Shown here: positions 1-5,828 of the stretch, in pieces
Numbering within the stretch: position 1 is the first letter of the stretch
Layout: every line of letters starts with the position of its first letter
From: an uncultured Ventosimonas sp.
GTDB lineage: Bacteria > Pseudomonadota > Gammaproteobacteria > Pseudomonadales > Pseudomonadaceae
Assembly (NCBI GenBank): GCA_945283395.1
Contig: CALYQH010000076.1
Location: 1-6,641, forward strand
DNA: 6,641 nt
Direction: 5' to 3'
The notes under the pieces: generated by a model
What the model was told of the DNA's origin: nothing
The model's input: the letters and a program-made list of their open reading frames with translations, nothing else
Databases searched by the model: none
Position numbers and translations under genes: made by a program

Positions 1-488
1 ATAGCTTTTTCTTCAAAAAATTTGGATAAGCTTAAAATGATGATAGGATAAAGTATATAGAACTGCCATTCAATAGAGAGTGACCAAGTATGAAGTAACC
101 AGTTTTCTTTAGATGGGGTAGCAAAATAATCTATATCTCTGTAATAGGCAATATTAGAGATAAACTGGATACTTTTTCTAACATTTGTCAAAGCATTTTT
201 GTAATCATGGGTTTGTAAATAAAAAAAACCAAATACGATGATAGCTAAGCATAGTATGGCTAAGGCAGGAATTATGCGACGGCAACGATAGGCATAAAAC
301 TCTAAAAAAGAAAATCTATCTTTTCTTAATCGGCTAAAGATGATATTAGTCATCAAAAAACCTGATATAAAATAGAATAAATCTAGGCCTCCAAAACATC
401 TATCAAAGCCAGGTATTTCAAAATGATATAAAACAACAGCTATTAAACCAATAGCTCTTATACCATTAATATCTTTTCTGTAGGTCAT
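1..488 (-). CDS. Acyltransferase family 3 (OafA/YrhL-like) membrane protein, 5' part only
   Basis: This reading frame runs off the left edge; 162 codons are visible, with no stop or frameshift. The family consists of multi-pass inner-membrane enzymes that move acyl groups, often acetyl, onto O-antigen, peptidoglycan or other surface glycans. Visible family marks are the N-terminal DINGIRAI segment, a conserved His at about residue 22 in LYHFEIPGF, the FISGFLM helix (about 40-46), the RRIIPAL motif (about 70-76) and HTWSLSIEWQFY (about 133-144). Hydrophobic helices lie near residues 9-24, 35-51, 73-91 and 143-155. The ATG at 488 is the only plausible start, because an in-frame stop (501-503) lies just upstream; no good ribosome binding site is seen. 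The acceptor substrate cannot be told, nor whether a C-terminal SGNH domain follows. The family call is secure; the surface-glycan role is inferred. Confidence 0.88.
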   Translation of the reverse strand, partial: MTYRKDINGIRAIGLIAVVLYHFEIPGFDRCFGGLDLFYFISGFLMTNIIFSRLRKDRFSFLEFYAYRCRRIIPALAILCLAIIVFGFFYLQTHDYKNALTNVRKSIQFISNIAYYRDIDYFATPSKENWLLHTWSLSIEWQFYILYPIIILSLSKFFEEKA

Positions 489-532
489 AGTGGATTTGAA
501 TCAAAGATGATGAATTATTAAAGAGAGACTAT

Positions 533-562
533 ACTCTACTGGAATTTAATGTAATTTGACAA
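533..562 (-). promoter_or_regulatory. Weak candidate promoter for the acyltransferase gene
   Basis: On the minus strand a TTGTCA box (557-562, 5 of 6 to consensus) is followed after 18 bases by TAGAGT (533-538, 4 of 6). A better -10-like word, TATAGT, lies at 528-533, but its spacing to TTGTCA is 23 bases, which is too long. The spacer between sprT and this gene is AT-rich, so chance matches are expected. Without this promoter the gene would depend on read-through from sprT. Confidence 0.25.
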
Positions 563-570
563 TTTATTAG

Positions 571-585
571 TCATGTTTCATGAAA
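571..585. repeat. Short nested inverted repeat in the sprT-acyltransferase spacer
   Basis: TCATG-TTT-CATGA (571-583) is a perfect 5-base-pair stem with a 3-base loop, and it overlaps the 10-base palindrome TTTCATGAAA (576-585). It lies in the 125-base gap downstream of sprT, at 489-613. On the minus strand the stem is not followed by a T run, so it does not look like an intrinsic terminator for sprT. It could be an operator half-site pair or chance in AT-rich DNA. Nothing else in this gap is recognisable apart from the weak promoter candidate. Confidence 0.3.
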
Positions 586-613
586 AATAGTGATAATTAT
601 TTTAAAAAACTCA

Positions 614-1147
614 TTAATGATAATCTATTTTGCCAGTATTATGTAACGTCTTTCTACAATATTTACAGATATATTGATATCCTTGAGATATTAAGTAGTG
701 TCGACGTGCAGTTAATGGATGGATTAGATTTGCGCACTGGCAATTATATATATAGTAACGTTTCTTTTTCTTTATTATGGGATAATGATGACAACGTTCT
801 GCAGGCAATTGATAAACAATCTGCATAATATGCTGCCATTCTTTGCCATGCGGTTTAATATGTAAACCAAATAACTGATAAGCTATCAAATGTGCTACTT
901 CATGAGGTACAGTTTGCTCTAAAAAATGTTGTTGATTGGCAAAGAAGAGAGATTTGTTAAAACGTAATAAATTGTTATAGGGATTGGCTGTTCCGGCATT
1001 ATTTCCCTGTAAATCTAAACGAATAGTAGGGCGCGTAAAAGAACGTTTAAAAAGAAGTTCTGCTTGTACATAGCTCGTTGAAATTTTCAGGCTCAACAAA
1101 TTAAACAATGCTTCTTCGTTAATATTAACTTTTTGTGTTTGGTGCAT
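614..1147 (-). CDS. sprT: SprT family zinc metalloprotease-like protein
   Basis: The 177-residue protein belongs to the SprT family, whose fold resembles the protease core of eukaryotic Spartan; the bacterial role is poorly defined. The zinc-binding helix HEVAH is at residues 82-86, and the downstream HGKEW supplies the likely third histidine ligand (His100). The preceding NNAGTANPYNNLLRFNKSLF stretch is also typical. The C-terminus has a zinc-ribbon-like set of cysteines: Cys136, Cys138, Cys161 and Cys164, with the RRH element at 148-150. Length is slightly above the roughly 165 residues of E. coli SprT because of a short C-terminal tail. The ATG at 1147 is the only credible start, since an in-frame stop lies at 1175-1177; no clear Shine-Dalgarno sequence is present. 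It is divergent from ndk and in the same direction as the acyltransferase 125 bases downstream. All expected metal ligands are present, so it is probably intact and cytoplasmic. Confidence 0.93.
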   Translation of the reverse strand: MHQTQKVNINEEALFNLLSLKISTSYVQAELLFKRSFTRPTIRLDLQGNNAGTANPYNNLLRFNKSLFFANQQHFLEQTVPHEVAHLIAYQLFGLHIKPHGKEWQHIMQIVYQLPAERCHHYPIIKKKKRYYIYNCQCANLIHPLTARRHYLISQGYQYICKYCRKTLHNTGKIDYH

Positions 1148-1192
1148 TGTGATAACAAGGTTATAATTAAGATATTAAAAATTAGCGAAATT

Positions 1193-1221
1193 ATTATAAC
1201 AATTCATTAAACATATTGTAA
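1193..1221 (-). promoter_or_regulatory. Candidate sprT promoter with extended -10
   Basis: Read on the minus strand, the word TGTTATAAT (1193-1201) is a perfect extended -10 element. A TTACAA box (1216-1221, 3 of 6 to the -35 consensus) lies 17 bases upstream. Transcription would start near 1186, leaving a leader of roughly 40 bases before the sprT ATG. A perfect extended -10 often makes up for a weak -35, so this is a reasonable candidate, although the region is AT-rich. Confidence 0.5.
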
Positions 1222-1224
1222 TTT

Positions 1225-1233
1225 TGTTATAGT
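1225..1233 (+). promoter_or_regulatory. Candidate distal extended -10 for ndk operon
   Basis: TGTTATAGT is an extended -10 on the plus strand, mirroring TGTTATAAT of the sprT promoter 23 bases to the left. No good -35 box stands at the right distance (the 1203-1210 region reads TTCATTAA). Transcription would start near 1240 and give a leader of about 75 bases to ndk. If both are used, the two polymerase footprints would overlap back to back. Confidence 0.35.
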
Positions 1234-1273
1234 AAGCTGCTTTGTGCCTATAGGATTATACAAATTTTCTGCG

Positions 1274-1291
1274 TATAATTAATGAATTATA
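1274..1291 (+). promoter_or_regulatory. Proximal ndk -10 box inside an inverted repeat
   Basis: A perfect TATAAT (1274-1279) stands 37 bases before the ndk start, so transcription would begin near 1286 with a leader of about 30 bases. No recognisable -35 box is seen 16-18 bases upstream. The -10 is the left arm of the inverted repeat TATAATT-AATG-AATTATA (arms 1274-1280 and 1285-1291), which spans the presumed start point. That position would suit a repressor, but AT-rich symmetry by chance is just as possible. Confidence 0.45.
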
Positions 1292-1316
1292 GTTTCATCC
1301 TTATTATGGAGTTTTT

Positions 1317-1748
1317 ATGGCTATTGAGCGTACCCTTTCTATTATTAAACCAGATGCTGTGGCTAAAAATGTTGTAGGTGAAATAATTAATCGTTTTGAA
1401 AAAGCTGGTTTACATGTGGTTGCTGCAAAAATGTTACAATTATCTGAGCGAGAAGCAGCTGGTTTTTATGCTGAGCATAAGGAGCGCCCTTTTTTTAAAG
1501 ATTTGGTTTCTTTTATGACTTCTGGGCCGATTGTTGTACAGGTACTAGAGGGTGAAAATGCTATTGCAAAGAATCGTGAGCTAATGGGGGCAACTGATCC
1601 TAAAAAAGCTGATAAAGGAACTATTCGTGCAGATTTTGCAGTATCTATTGATGAAAATGCAGTACATGGATCCGATTCTTTGGCTGCTGCTGCCCGTGAA
1701 GTTAGCTACTTCTTTGCAGCTACTGAATTGTGTGCAAGAATTCGTTGA
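1317..1748 (+). CDS. ndk: Nucleoside diphosphate kinase
   Basis: Ndk moves the terminal phosphate from ATP to other (deoxy)nucleoside diphosphates by a phospho-histidine intermediate, which balances cytoplasmic NTP and dNTP pools. The 143-residue length is the standard bacterial size. The active-site His117 lies in NAVHGSDS (114-121), Lys11 is in the IIKPDAV segment near the N-terminus, and the MTSGPIVV and GATDPKKA segments are typical. The start is fixed by a GGAG ribosome binding site (1308-1311) five bases upstream. The central block from KERPFF to [13 protein letters not shown] looks strongly Pseudomonas-like from memory. It is the first gene of the plus-strand run, with rlmN 22 bases downstream and sprT divergent upstream. 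It is complete and very probably functional. Confidence 0.98.
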   Translation: MAIERTLSIIKPDAVAKNVVGEIINRFEKAGLHVVAAKMLQLSEREAAGFYAEHKERPFFKDLVSFMTSGPIVVQVLEGENAIAKNRELMGATDPKKADKGTIRADFAVSIDENAVHGSDSLAAAAREVSYFFAATELCARIR

Positions 1749-1770
1749 TTGCTATTAGGTGCCCTGCTAG

Positions 1771-2913
1771 ATGATTAAAGCGACTGATAAGTTAAATTTA
1801 TTGGGGCTGACTCAGTCGCAGTTAGAGAATTTTTTTGAGTCTATAGGCGAAAAACGCTTTCGAGCTGGACAGTTAATGAAATGGATTCATCATTTTGGCA
1901 TAGATAATTTTGATCACATTACCAATTTTGGTAAAGCTTTAAAAGAAAAACTCAAGAAACAAGCGGAAATTCGTGGCCCTGAAATTATTACGCAACATAT
2001 TTCTAAAGACGGAACCCGTAAATGGGCTTTGAGGGTCGATTCTGGGAATTTGATTGAAACTGTGTATATTCCTCAGAACGGTCGAGGTACTTTATGTGTT
2101 TCTTCTCAATCTGGTTGTTCCCTTGATTGTAGTTTTTGTTCAACAGGTAAACAAGGATTCCATAGTAACTTGACAGCTGCTGAGATTATTGGCCAAGTAT
2201 GGATTGCAAATAAGTCTTTTGGAACTATTCCTGGTAAAATAGATAGAGCTATTACTAATGTAGTATTAATGGGAATGGGGGAGCCATTACTTAACTTTGA
2301 TAATGTTGTAGCAGCTATGCAAATTATGATGGATGATTTAGGCTATGGTATTTCAAAGCGCAAAGTGACTCTTTCTACTTCAGGGGTAGTACCTATGTTA
2401 GCTGAGCTGGCTAAACATGTGGATGTGTCCTTGGCTATATCTTTACATGCTCCAAATAATGAGTTACGTAATCAACTAGTACCTATCAATAAGAAATATC
2501 CTTTAGAAGAATTGTTAGAGGCAGGTTTAAATTATATTTCAAGATTAGGTGAAAAAAGAGTGTTGACTATTGAGTATACTCTTCTTAAGGGAATTAATGA
2601 TCAGGTGGAACATGCTAATCAATTGATATTATTATTGAAAAATATTCCATGTAAAATTAACTTAATACCTTTTAATCCTTTTCCACATTCAGGTTATGAA
2701 CGCCCCACTAATAATGCAGTAAGACGTTTTCAAGATATGTTATATAATGCGGGTTTTAATGTAACAGTAAGAACAACCCGTGGCGATGATATTGATGCTG
2801 CTTGTGGCCAGTTGGTGGGACAAATTAATGATAGGACACGTCGTAGTGAACGTTATATTGCTTTGCGGGAACTCAATATCAATACGGCACAACTAGGTTT
2901 GCCTGTTAAATAG
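1771..2913 (+). CDS. rlmN: Dual-specificity 23S rRNA/tRNA adenine-C2 methyltransferase RlmN
   Basis: RlmN is a radical-SAM enzyme that methylates carbon 2 of A2503 in 23S rRNA and of A37 in certain tRNAs, which supports translational fidelity. The 380 residues fit the usual length. The 4Fe-4S cluster motif CSLDCSFC gives Cys116, Cys120 and Cys123. GMGEP, at 168-172, is the SAM-binding motif. Cys345 in DAACGQL corresponds to the E. coli methyl-carrying Cys355, and Cys109 corresponds to Cys118. The N-terminal part, about residues 1-100, is the RNA-binding accessory domain. An AGGTG ribosome binding site at 1757-1761 lies nine bases before the ATG. Only 22 bases separate it from ndk and 5 from the next ORF, so co-transcription is likely. 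The conserved cysteines distinguish RlmN from loosely similar radical-SAM proteins; the acquired resistance enzyme Cfr is related, but the housekeeping operon context favours RlmN. Confidence 0.97.
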   Translation: MIKATDKLNLLGLTQSQLENFFESIGEKRFRAGQLMKWIHHFGIDNFDHITNFGKALKEKLKKQAEIRGPEIITQHISKDGTRKWALRVDSGNLIETVYIPQNGRGTLCVSSQSGCSLDCSFCSTGKQGFHSNLTAAEIIGQVWIANKSFGTIPGKIDRAITNVVLMGMGEPLLNFDNVVAAMQIMMDDLGYGISKRKVTLSTSGVVPMLAELAKHVDVSLAISLHAPNNELRNQLVPINKKYPLEELLEAGLNYISRLGEKRVLTIEYTLLKGINDQVEHANQLILLLKNIPCKINLIPFNPFPHSGYERPTNNAVRRFQDMLYNAGFNVTVRTTRGDDIDAACGQLVGQINDRTRRSERYIALRELNINTAQLGLPVK

Positions 2914-2918
2914 GGATT

Positions 2919-3719
2919 ATGGAAATTATTAGAATGACACTTTTTCGTAGATTATTATTTCTTATTTTAACTCTTGGTTGTTTGATCACCGTCGGTTGTG
3001 TAACTACTATAGATGGTAAAAAAGACCCATTATCCACAGAAGAGGGGAGAAAAGGAGCTATTCAAGCCTATATTGAATTAGCTTATGGCTATGTGCGTGA
3101 AGGCCAAACAGAACAAGCTAAAGAGCCTTTATTAGAAGCTCTTAAAATAAATTCTAAAGATGCTGATGCAAATGCAGCTATGGCTTACGTTTTTCAGTTG
3201 GAAAGGGATTATAAACCAGCTGAAGAGTATTTTAGAAAGGCTCTTTCTGAGTCTAAAAATAATGCCCGCATTCTTAATAATTATGGTGTTTTTTTAGTGC
3301 AACAAGGCCGTCTTGAAGATGCCAAGCAACAATTTTTAAAAGCCTCGGAAGATGCGTTTTATTCAGAGCGTTCTATGGTGTTTGAGAATTTAGGCCTTAT
3401 TGTTTTGCAACAAAATCATTTACAAGAAGCCGAAAGTTATTTTCAAAGAGCTTTGATGCTAAATAACAGTAGAATAAGATCTATTTTATCACTTGCTGAT
3501 ATTTATTATCGACAACATAATTATCAAGAAGCACAACGTTATTATAGTGCTTTTATAGCAGCAACTGATGGTAGCCAAAGTTCAGCTAGTTTATTGTTGG
3601 GTATACGCATTGCTAATGCGCTTAATAATAAAGGTCAAGCGGCTAATTTTGCCTCGCAACTTCAGCAGCAATATCCGCAGTCTGCTGAATACCAAGAGTA
3701 TAGGTCTGGTAAAAAATGA
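2919..3719 (+). CDS. pilW: Type IV pilus pilotin PilF/PilW, TPR lipoprotein
   Basis: This outer-membrane lipoprotein (PilF in Pseudomonas, PilW elsewhere) helps the secretin PilQ localise and form multimers for type IV pili. The first 27 residues are a signal peptide: RR at 10-11, a hydrophobic core and then TVGC ending at Cys27, the likely lipidated residue. Val28 follows, so there is no Asp inner-membrane retention signal. About six tetratricopeptide repeats follow, near residues 47-80, 81-114, 115-148, 153-186, 187-220 and 223-256. RILNNYGVFL and VFENLGL are family-typical. Drawn from the upstream ATG; the in-frame ATG at 2934 would give MTLFRRLLF, which resembles known PilF starts and may be the true one. 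Both have weak ribosome binding sites (AGGGA three bases before the first, GGA ten before the second). It overlaps rodZ by ATGA. Confidence 0.93.
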   Translation: MEIIRMTLFRRLLFLILTLGCLITVGCVTTIDGKKDPLSTEEGRKGAIQAYIELAYGYVREGQTEQAKEPLLEALKINSKDADANAAMAYVFQLERDYKPAEEYFRKALSESKNNARILNNYGVFLVQQGRLEDAKQQFLKASEDAFYSERSMVFENLGLIVLQQNHLQEAESYFQRALMLNNSRIRSILSLADIYYRQHNYQEAQRYYSAFIAATDGSQSSASLLLGIRIANALNNKGQAANFASQLQQQYPQSAEYQEYRSGKK

Positions 3720-4654
3720 CAGAAACATCTATTACTGAAAAAAATAATGCAAACTCAGAGATTATCCAACCAGGAGAGATTCTAAGAGTTGCTCGAGAAA
3801 ACAAAGGCATTACCAAGAAGCAAATAGGTGAAGCTCTTAATTTACCTGAACGTTTTATAGAATATATAGAGCTAGGTGATTTTGCCAAGTTGCCTGGTCA
3901 CACCTTTGCACGTGGCTATATTAGAAATTATGCTAAGTTTCTAGAATTACCAAATGCTGAAGAATTAGTTGGTATTTTCGATAGATATACTGGCACTAAT
4001 GCATTAGGTAGTAGTGTTAATAATTTACAGCAAATAAAACAAATTAAGCAAATATCAAATAACATTTACTGGCTAATCAGCTTTGTAGTATTGCTAATTG
4101 TTGTAGGCATTATTTTTATTTGGTGGCAGGGACGTGACTCATCAAATAATACTAATACAATTGATAATGCACCTATAGTGGTTGAACCCACTCTTTCTAG
4201 TCCTTCAGCTAGTAATCAGAAAATGCAGCCTTTACCAGATACAAGTATGCAAGGTAATAACATTATTAATGAATCTGGACAGCAAACCACTTCAAATCTA
4301 ACTTCTAATGAAAAAGTGGATACTGTTATTGATACTACCTCAGTAACTCCTGAGGCTTTACCACCAGTTACTGCAAATGACCAATCCATGCCCGTTACAG
4401 TAACTAGCAATCCAAATGAAGGGGTTGTTCAAGCTAATTTTTCTGGTAATTGTTGGATAACTATAATTGATGCAACTAGTAAAGTTTTAGTTAGTAAATT
4501 AATGACCAAGGGTACTAATTTAGAGATTAAAGGTAAACCTCCGTTAGAAGTGATCTTAGGAGCTCCTAATACTGTTACTATGACTTACAATGGCCAAGCA
4601 GTTACTATTAATGCCAAACCTGGAGCAACACACCGCTTTAAGTTAGGTCAATAG
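3716..4654 (+). CDS. rodZ: Cell-shape protein RodZ
   Basis: RodZ is a bitopic inner-membrane protein that links the MreB cytoskeleton to the elongation machinery and helps maintain rod shape. The 312 residues show the full family plan. A Cro/CI-type helix-turn-helix domain spans about 18-90, with PGEILRVAREN and the LPGHTFARGYIRNYAKFL signature. A single membrane helix lies at about 117-137 and ends in WW. A Ser/Thr/Asn/Gln-rich periplasmic linker covers about 140-235, and the C-terminal beta domain (DUF4115) about 236-310, containing GNCWITI. The linker is polar and repetitive rather than strongly proline-rich, which fits an AT-rich genome. Its ATG overlaps the pilF/pilW stop as ATGA (3716-3719), implying translational coupling; AGG at 3702-3704 is a likely ribosome binding site. 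ispG starts 13 bases downstream. Although the domain is DNA-binding-like, in this family it contacts MreB. Confidence 0.95.
   Translation: MTETSITEKNNANSEIIQPGEILRVARENKGITKKQIGEALNLPERFIEYIELGDFAKLPGHTFARGYIRNYAKFLELPNAEELVGIFDRYTGTNALGSSVNNLQQIKQIKQISNNIYWLISFVVLLIVVGIIFIWWQGRDSSNNTNTIDNAPIVVEPTLSSPSASNQKMQPLPDTSMQGNNIINESGQQTTSNLTSNEKVDTVIDTTSVTPEALPPVTANDQSMPVTVTSNPNEGVVQANFSGNCWITIIDATSKVLVSKLMTKGTNLEIKGKPPLEVILGAPNTVTMTYNGQAVTINAKPGATHRFKLGQ
4031..4057 (+). repeat. Nine-base tandem repeat inside rodZ
   Basis: CAAATAAAA, CAAATTAAG and CAAATATCA form three successive nine-base units with a shared CAAAT core. They encode the QIKQIKQIS stretch just before the RodZ membrane helix. The period is a multiple of three, so gain or loss of a unit would keep the frame and change the length of the basic juxtamembrane segment. 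The third unit is imperfect. Confidence 0.55.
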
Positions 4655-4667
4655 GTATTAATTTATA

Positions 4668-5783
4668 ATGAATTCTAATAAGCAATTCATCAAGCGCCGT
4701 ATTTCTAAAAAAATCTACGTAGGTAATGTTGCTATAGGTGGCGATGCTCCCATAAGTGTACAAAGTATGACTAATACTGAAACTTGTGATGTAACTGCCA
4801 CGGTTGCTCAGATTAGCCGGCTTGAAAAAGCAGGTGTTGATATTGTTCGTGTATCGGTGCCTAGTATGGATGCCGCAGAAGCTTTTGGTGAAATCAAAAA
4901 ACGGGTATATGTCCCTTTAGTAGCTGATATTCATTTTGATTACACTATCGCTCTTAGAGTAGCAGAGTTAGGTGTTGATTGTCTGAGGATTAACCCCGGG
5001 AATATAGGTAGAGAAGATAGAGTTAAGGCAGTTGTTGATGCTGCTAAAGATAAAAATATTCCTATTCGTATAGGTGTTAATGCGGGCTCATTAGAGAAAG
5101 ATTTACAAAAAAAATATGGGGAACCTTCGGCACAGGCTATTGTTGAGTCAGCATTAAGGCATATAGATTATTTAGATAAATTAGATTTTCATAATTTTAA
5201 AGTTAGTGTCAAAGCATCTGATGTCTTTATGGCGGTGGAGGCCTATAGAATATTGGCTAAACAGATTGAACAACCATTACATTTAGGTATTACTGAAGCT
5301 GGTGGACTTAGAGCGGGTACTGTAAAATCTGCAGTTGGTTTAGGTATACTATTAGCCGAAGGTATTGGTGATACTTTACGTATATCTTTGGCTGCGGATC
5401 CAGTTGAAGAAGTAAAAGTAGGATTTGATTTACTCAAATCACTTAAATTACGCTCTAGAGGAATCAATTTTATAGCTTGTCCAAGTTGCTCAAGGCAGAA
5501 TTTTGATGTAGTCAAAACTATAAACGAACTGGAAACTTGTTTAGGAGATTTATTAGTTCCTATGGATGTAGCCGTCATAGGCTGTGTAGTGAATGGTCCT
5601 GGTGAGGCAAAAGAGGCTGATATTGGCCTTGCTGGAGGAACACCTAACAATTTAGTTTATATAGATGGTAAACCTACTCACAAATTATCTAATGAACATT
5701 TTGTAGAAGAGTTAGAAGCATTGATTAGAGAAAAGGCGCAACAGAAATTACAGAATGAAGCGAATATCATTACACGTAGTTAG
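4668..5783 (+). CDS. ispG: 4-hydroxy-3-methylbut-2-enyl diphosphate synthase IspG (GcpE)
   Basis: IspG is the 4Fe-4S enzyme of the non-mevalonate (MEP) isoprenoid pathway that converts 2-C-methyl-erythritol 2,4-cyclodiphosphate into HMBPP, with electrons from flavodoxin or ferredoxin. The 371-residue protein is the short bacterial two-domain form. The N-terminal TIM barrel contains [10 protein letters not shown] (29-37), VADIHFDY and LRINPGN. The C-terminal iron-sulfur domain carries Cys271 and Cys274 in [10 protein letters not shown], Cys306 in GCVVNGPGE, and Glu313. These four match the E. coli cluster ligands at 270, 273, 305 and 312. No insert domain of the plant or Chlamydia kind is present. 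The chosen ATG follows the rodZ stop by 13 bases, with AGG at 4653-4655 as a rather distant ribosome binding site. It is an essential gene in most gammaproteobacteria and appears intact. Confidence 0.97.
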   Translation: MNSNKQFIKRRISKKIYVGNVAIGGDAPISVQSMTNTETCDVTATVAQISRLEKAGVDIVRVSVPSMDAAEAFGEIKKRVYVPLVADIHFDYTIALRVAELGVDCLRINPGNIGREDRVKAVVDAAKDKNIPIRIGVNAGSLEKDLQKKYGEPSAQAIVESALRHIDYLDKLDFHNFKVSVKASDVFMAVEAYRILAKQIEQPLHLGITEAGGLRAGTVKSAVGLGILLAEGIGDTLRISLAADPVEEVKVGFDLLKSLKLRSRGINFIACPSCSRQNFDVVKTINELETCLGDLLVPMDVAVIGCVVNGPGEAKEADIGLAGGTPNNLVYIDGKPTHKLSNEHFVEELEALIREKAQQKLQNEANIITRS

Positions 5784-5814
5784 TATTATCAGAGTTATTT
5801 TACAAGTAACAGTC

Positions 5815-5820
5815 TAAGGA
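5815..5820 (+). promoter_or_regulatory. Strong ribosome binding site fixing the hisS GTG start
   Basis: TAAGGA lies eight bases before the GTG at 5829. It is the best Shine-Dalgarno match seen in this window and decides the start of hisS at a GTG rather than the internal ATG codon (residue 11). It sits in the 45-base gap after ispG; no promoter or terminator is recognised in that gap. Confidence 0.75.
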
Positions 5821-5828
5821 ATTAACCA

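Noticed and set aside
605..622. Palindrome TCATTAATGA beside a run of T on the minus strand at the end of sprT, as a possible terminator
   Set aside because: The stem would have only four A/T-rich pairs with a two-base loop, too weak for a Rho-independent terminator.
580..828. An 82-codon plus-strand open frame with ATG start
   Set aside because: Most of it lies antisense inside sprT, it has no ribosome binding site, and its peptide has no recognisable family features.
3643..3888. Minus-strand open frame across the pilF/pilW-rodZ junction
   Set aside because: It is antisense to two well-supported genes and its translation resembles no known protein.
4216..4410. Minus-strand open frame opposite the RodZ linker
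   Set aside because: It is short and antisense to a low-complexity Ser/Thr-rich segment that readily leaves the opposite strand open.
5243..5650. A 135-codon minus-strand open frame within ispG
   Set aside because: It lies fully opposite conserved IspG domains; the open reading reflects ispG codon use, and no ribosome binding site or family motif is seen.
5784..5828. Possible stem GTTA...TAAC in the ispG-hisS gap
   Set aside because: Four base pairs with a long loop and no T run do not make a terminator or attenuator.
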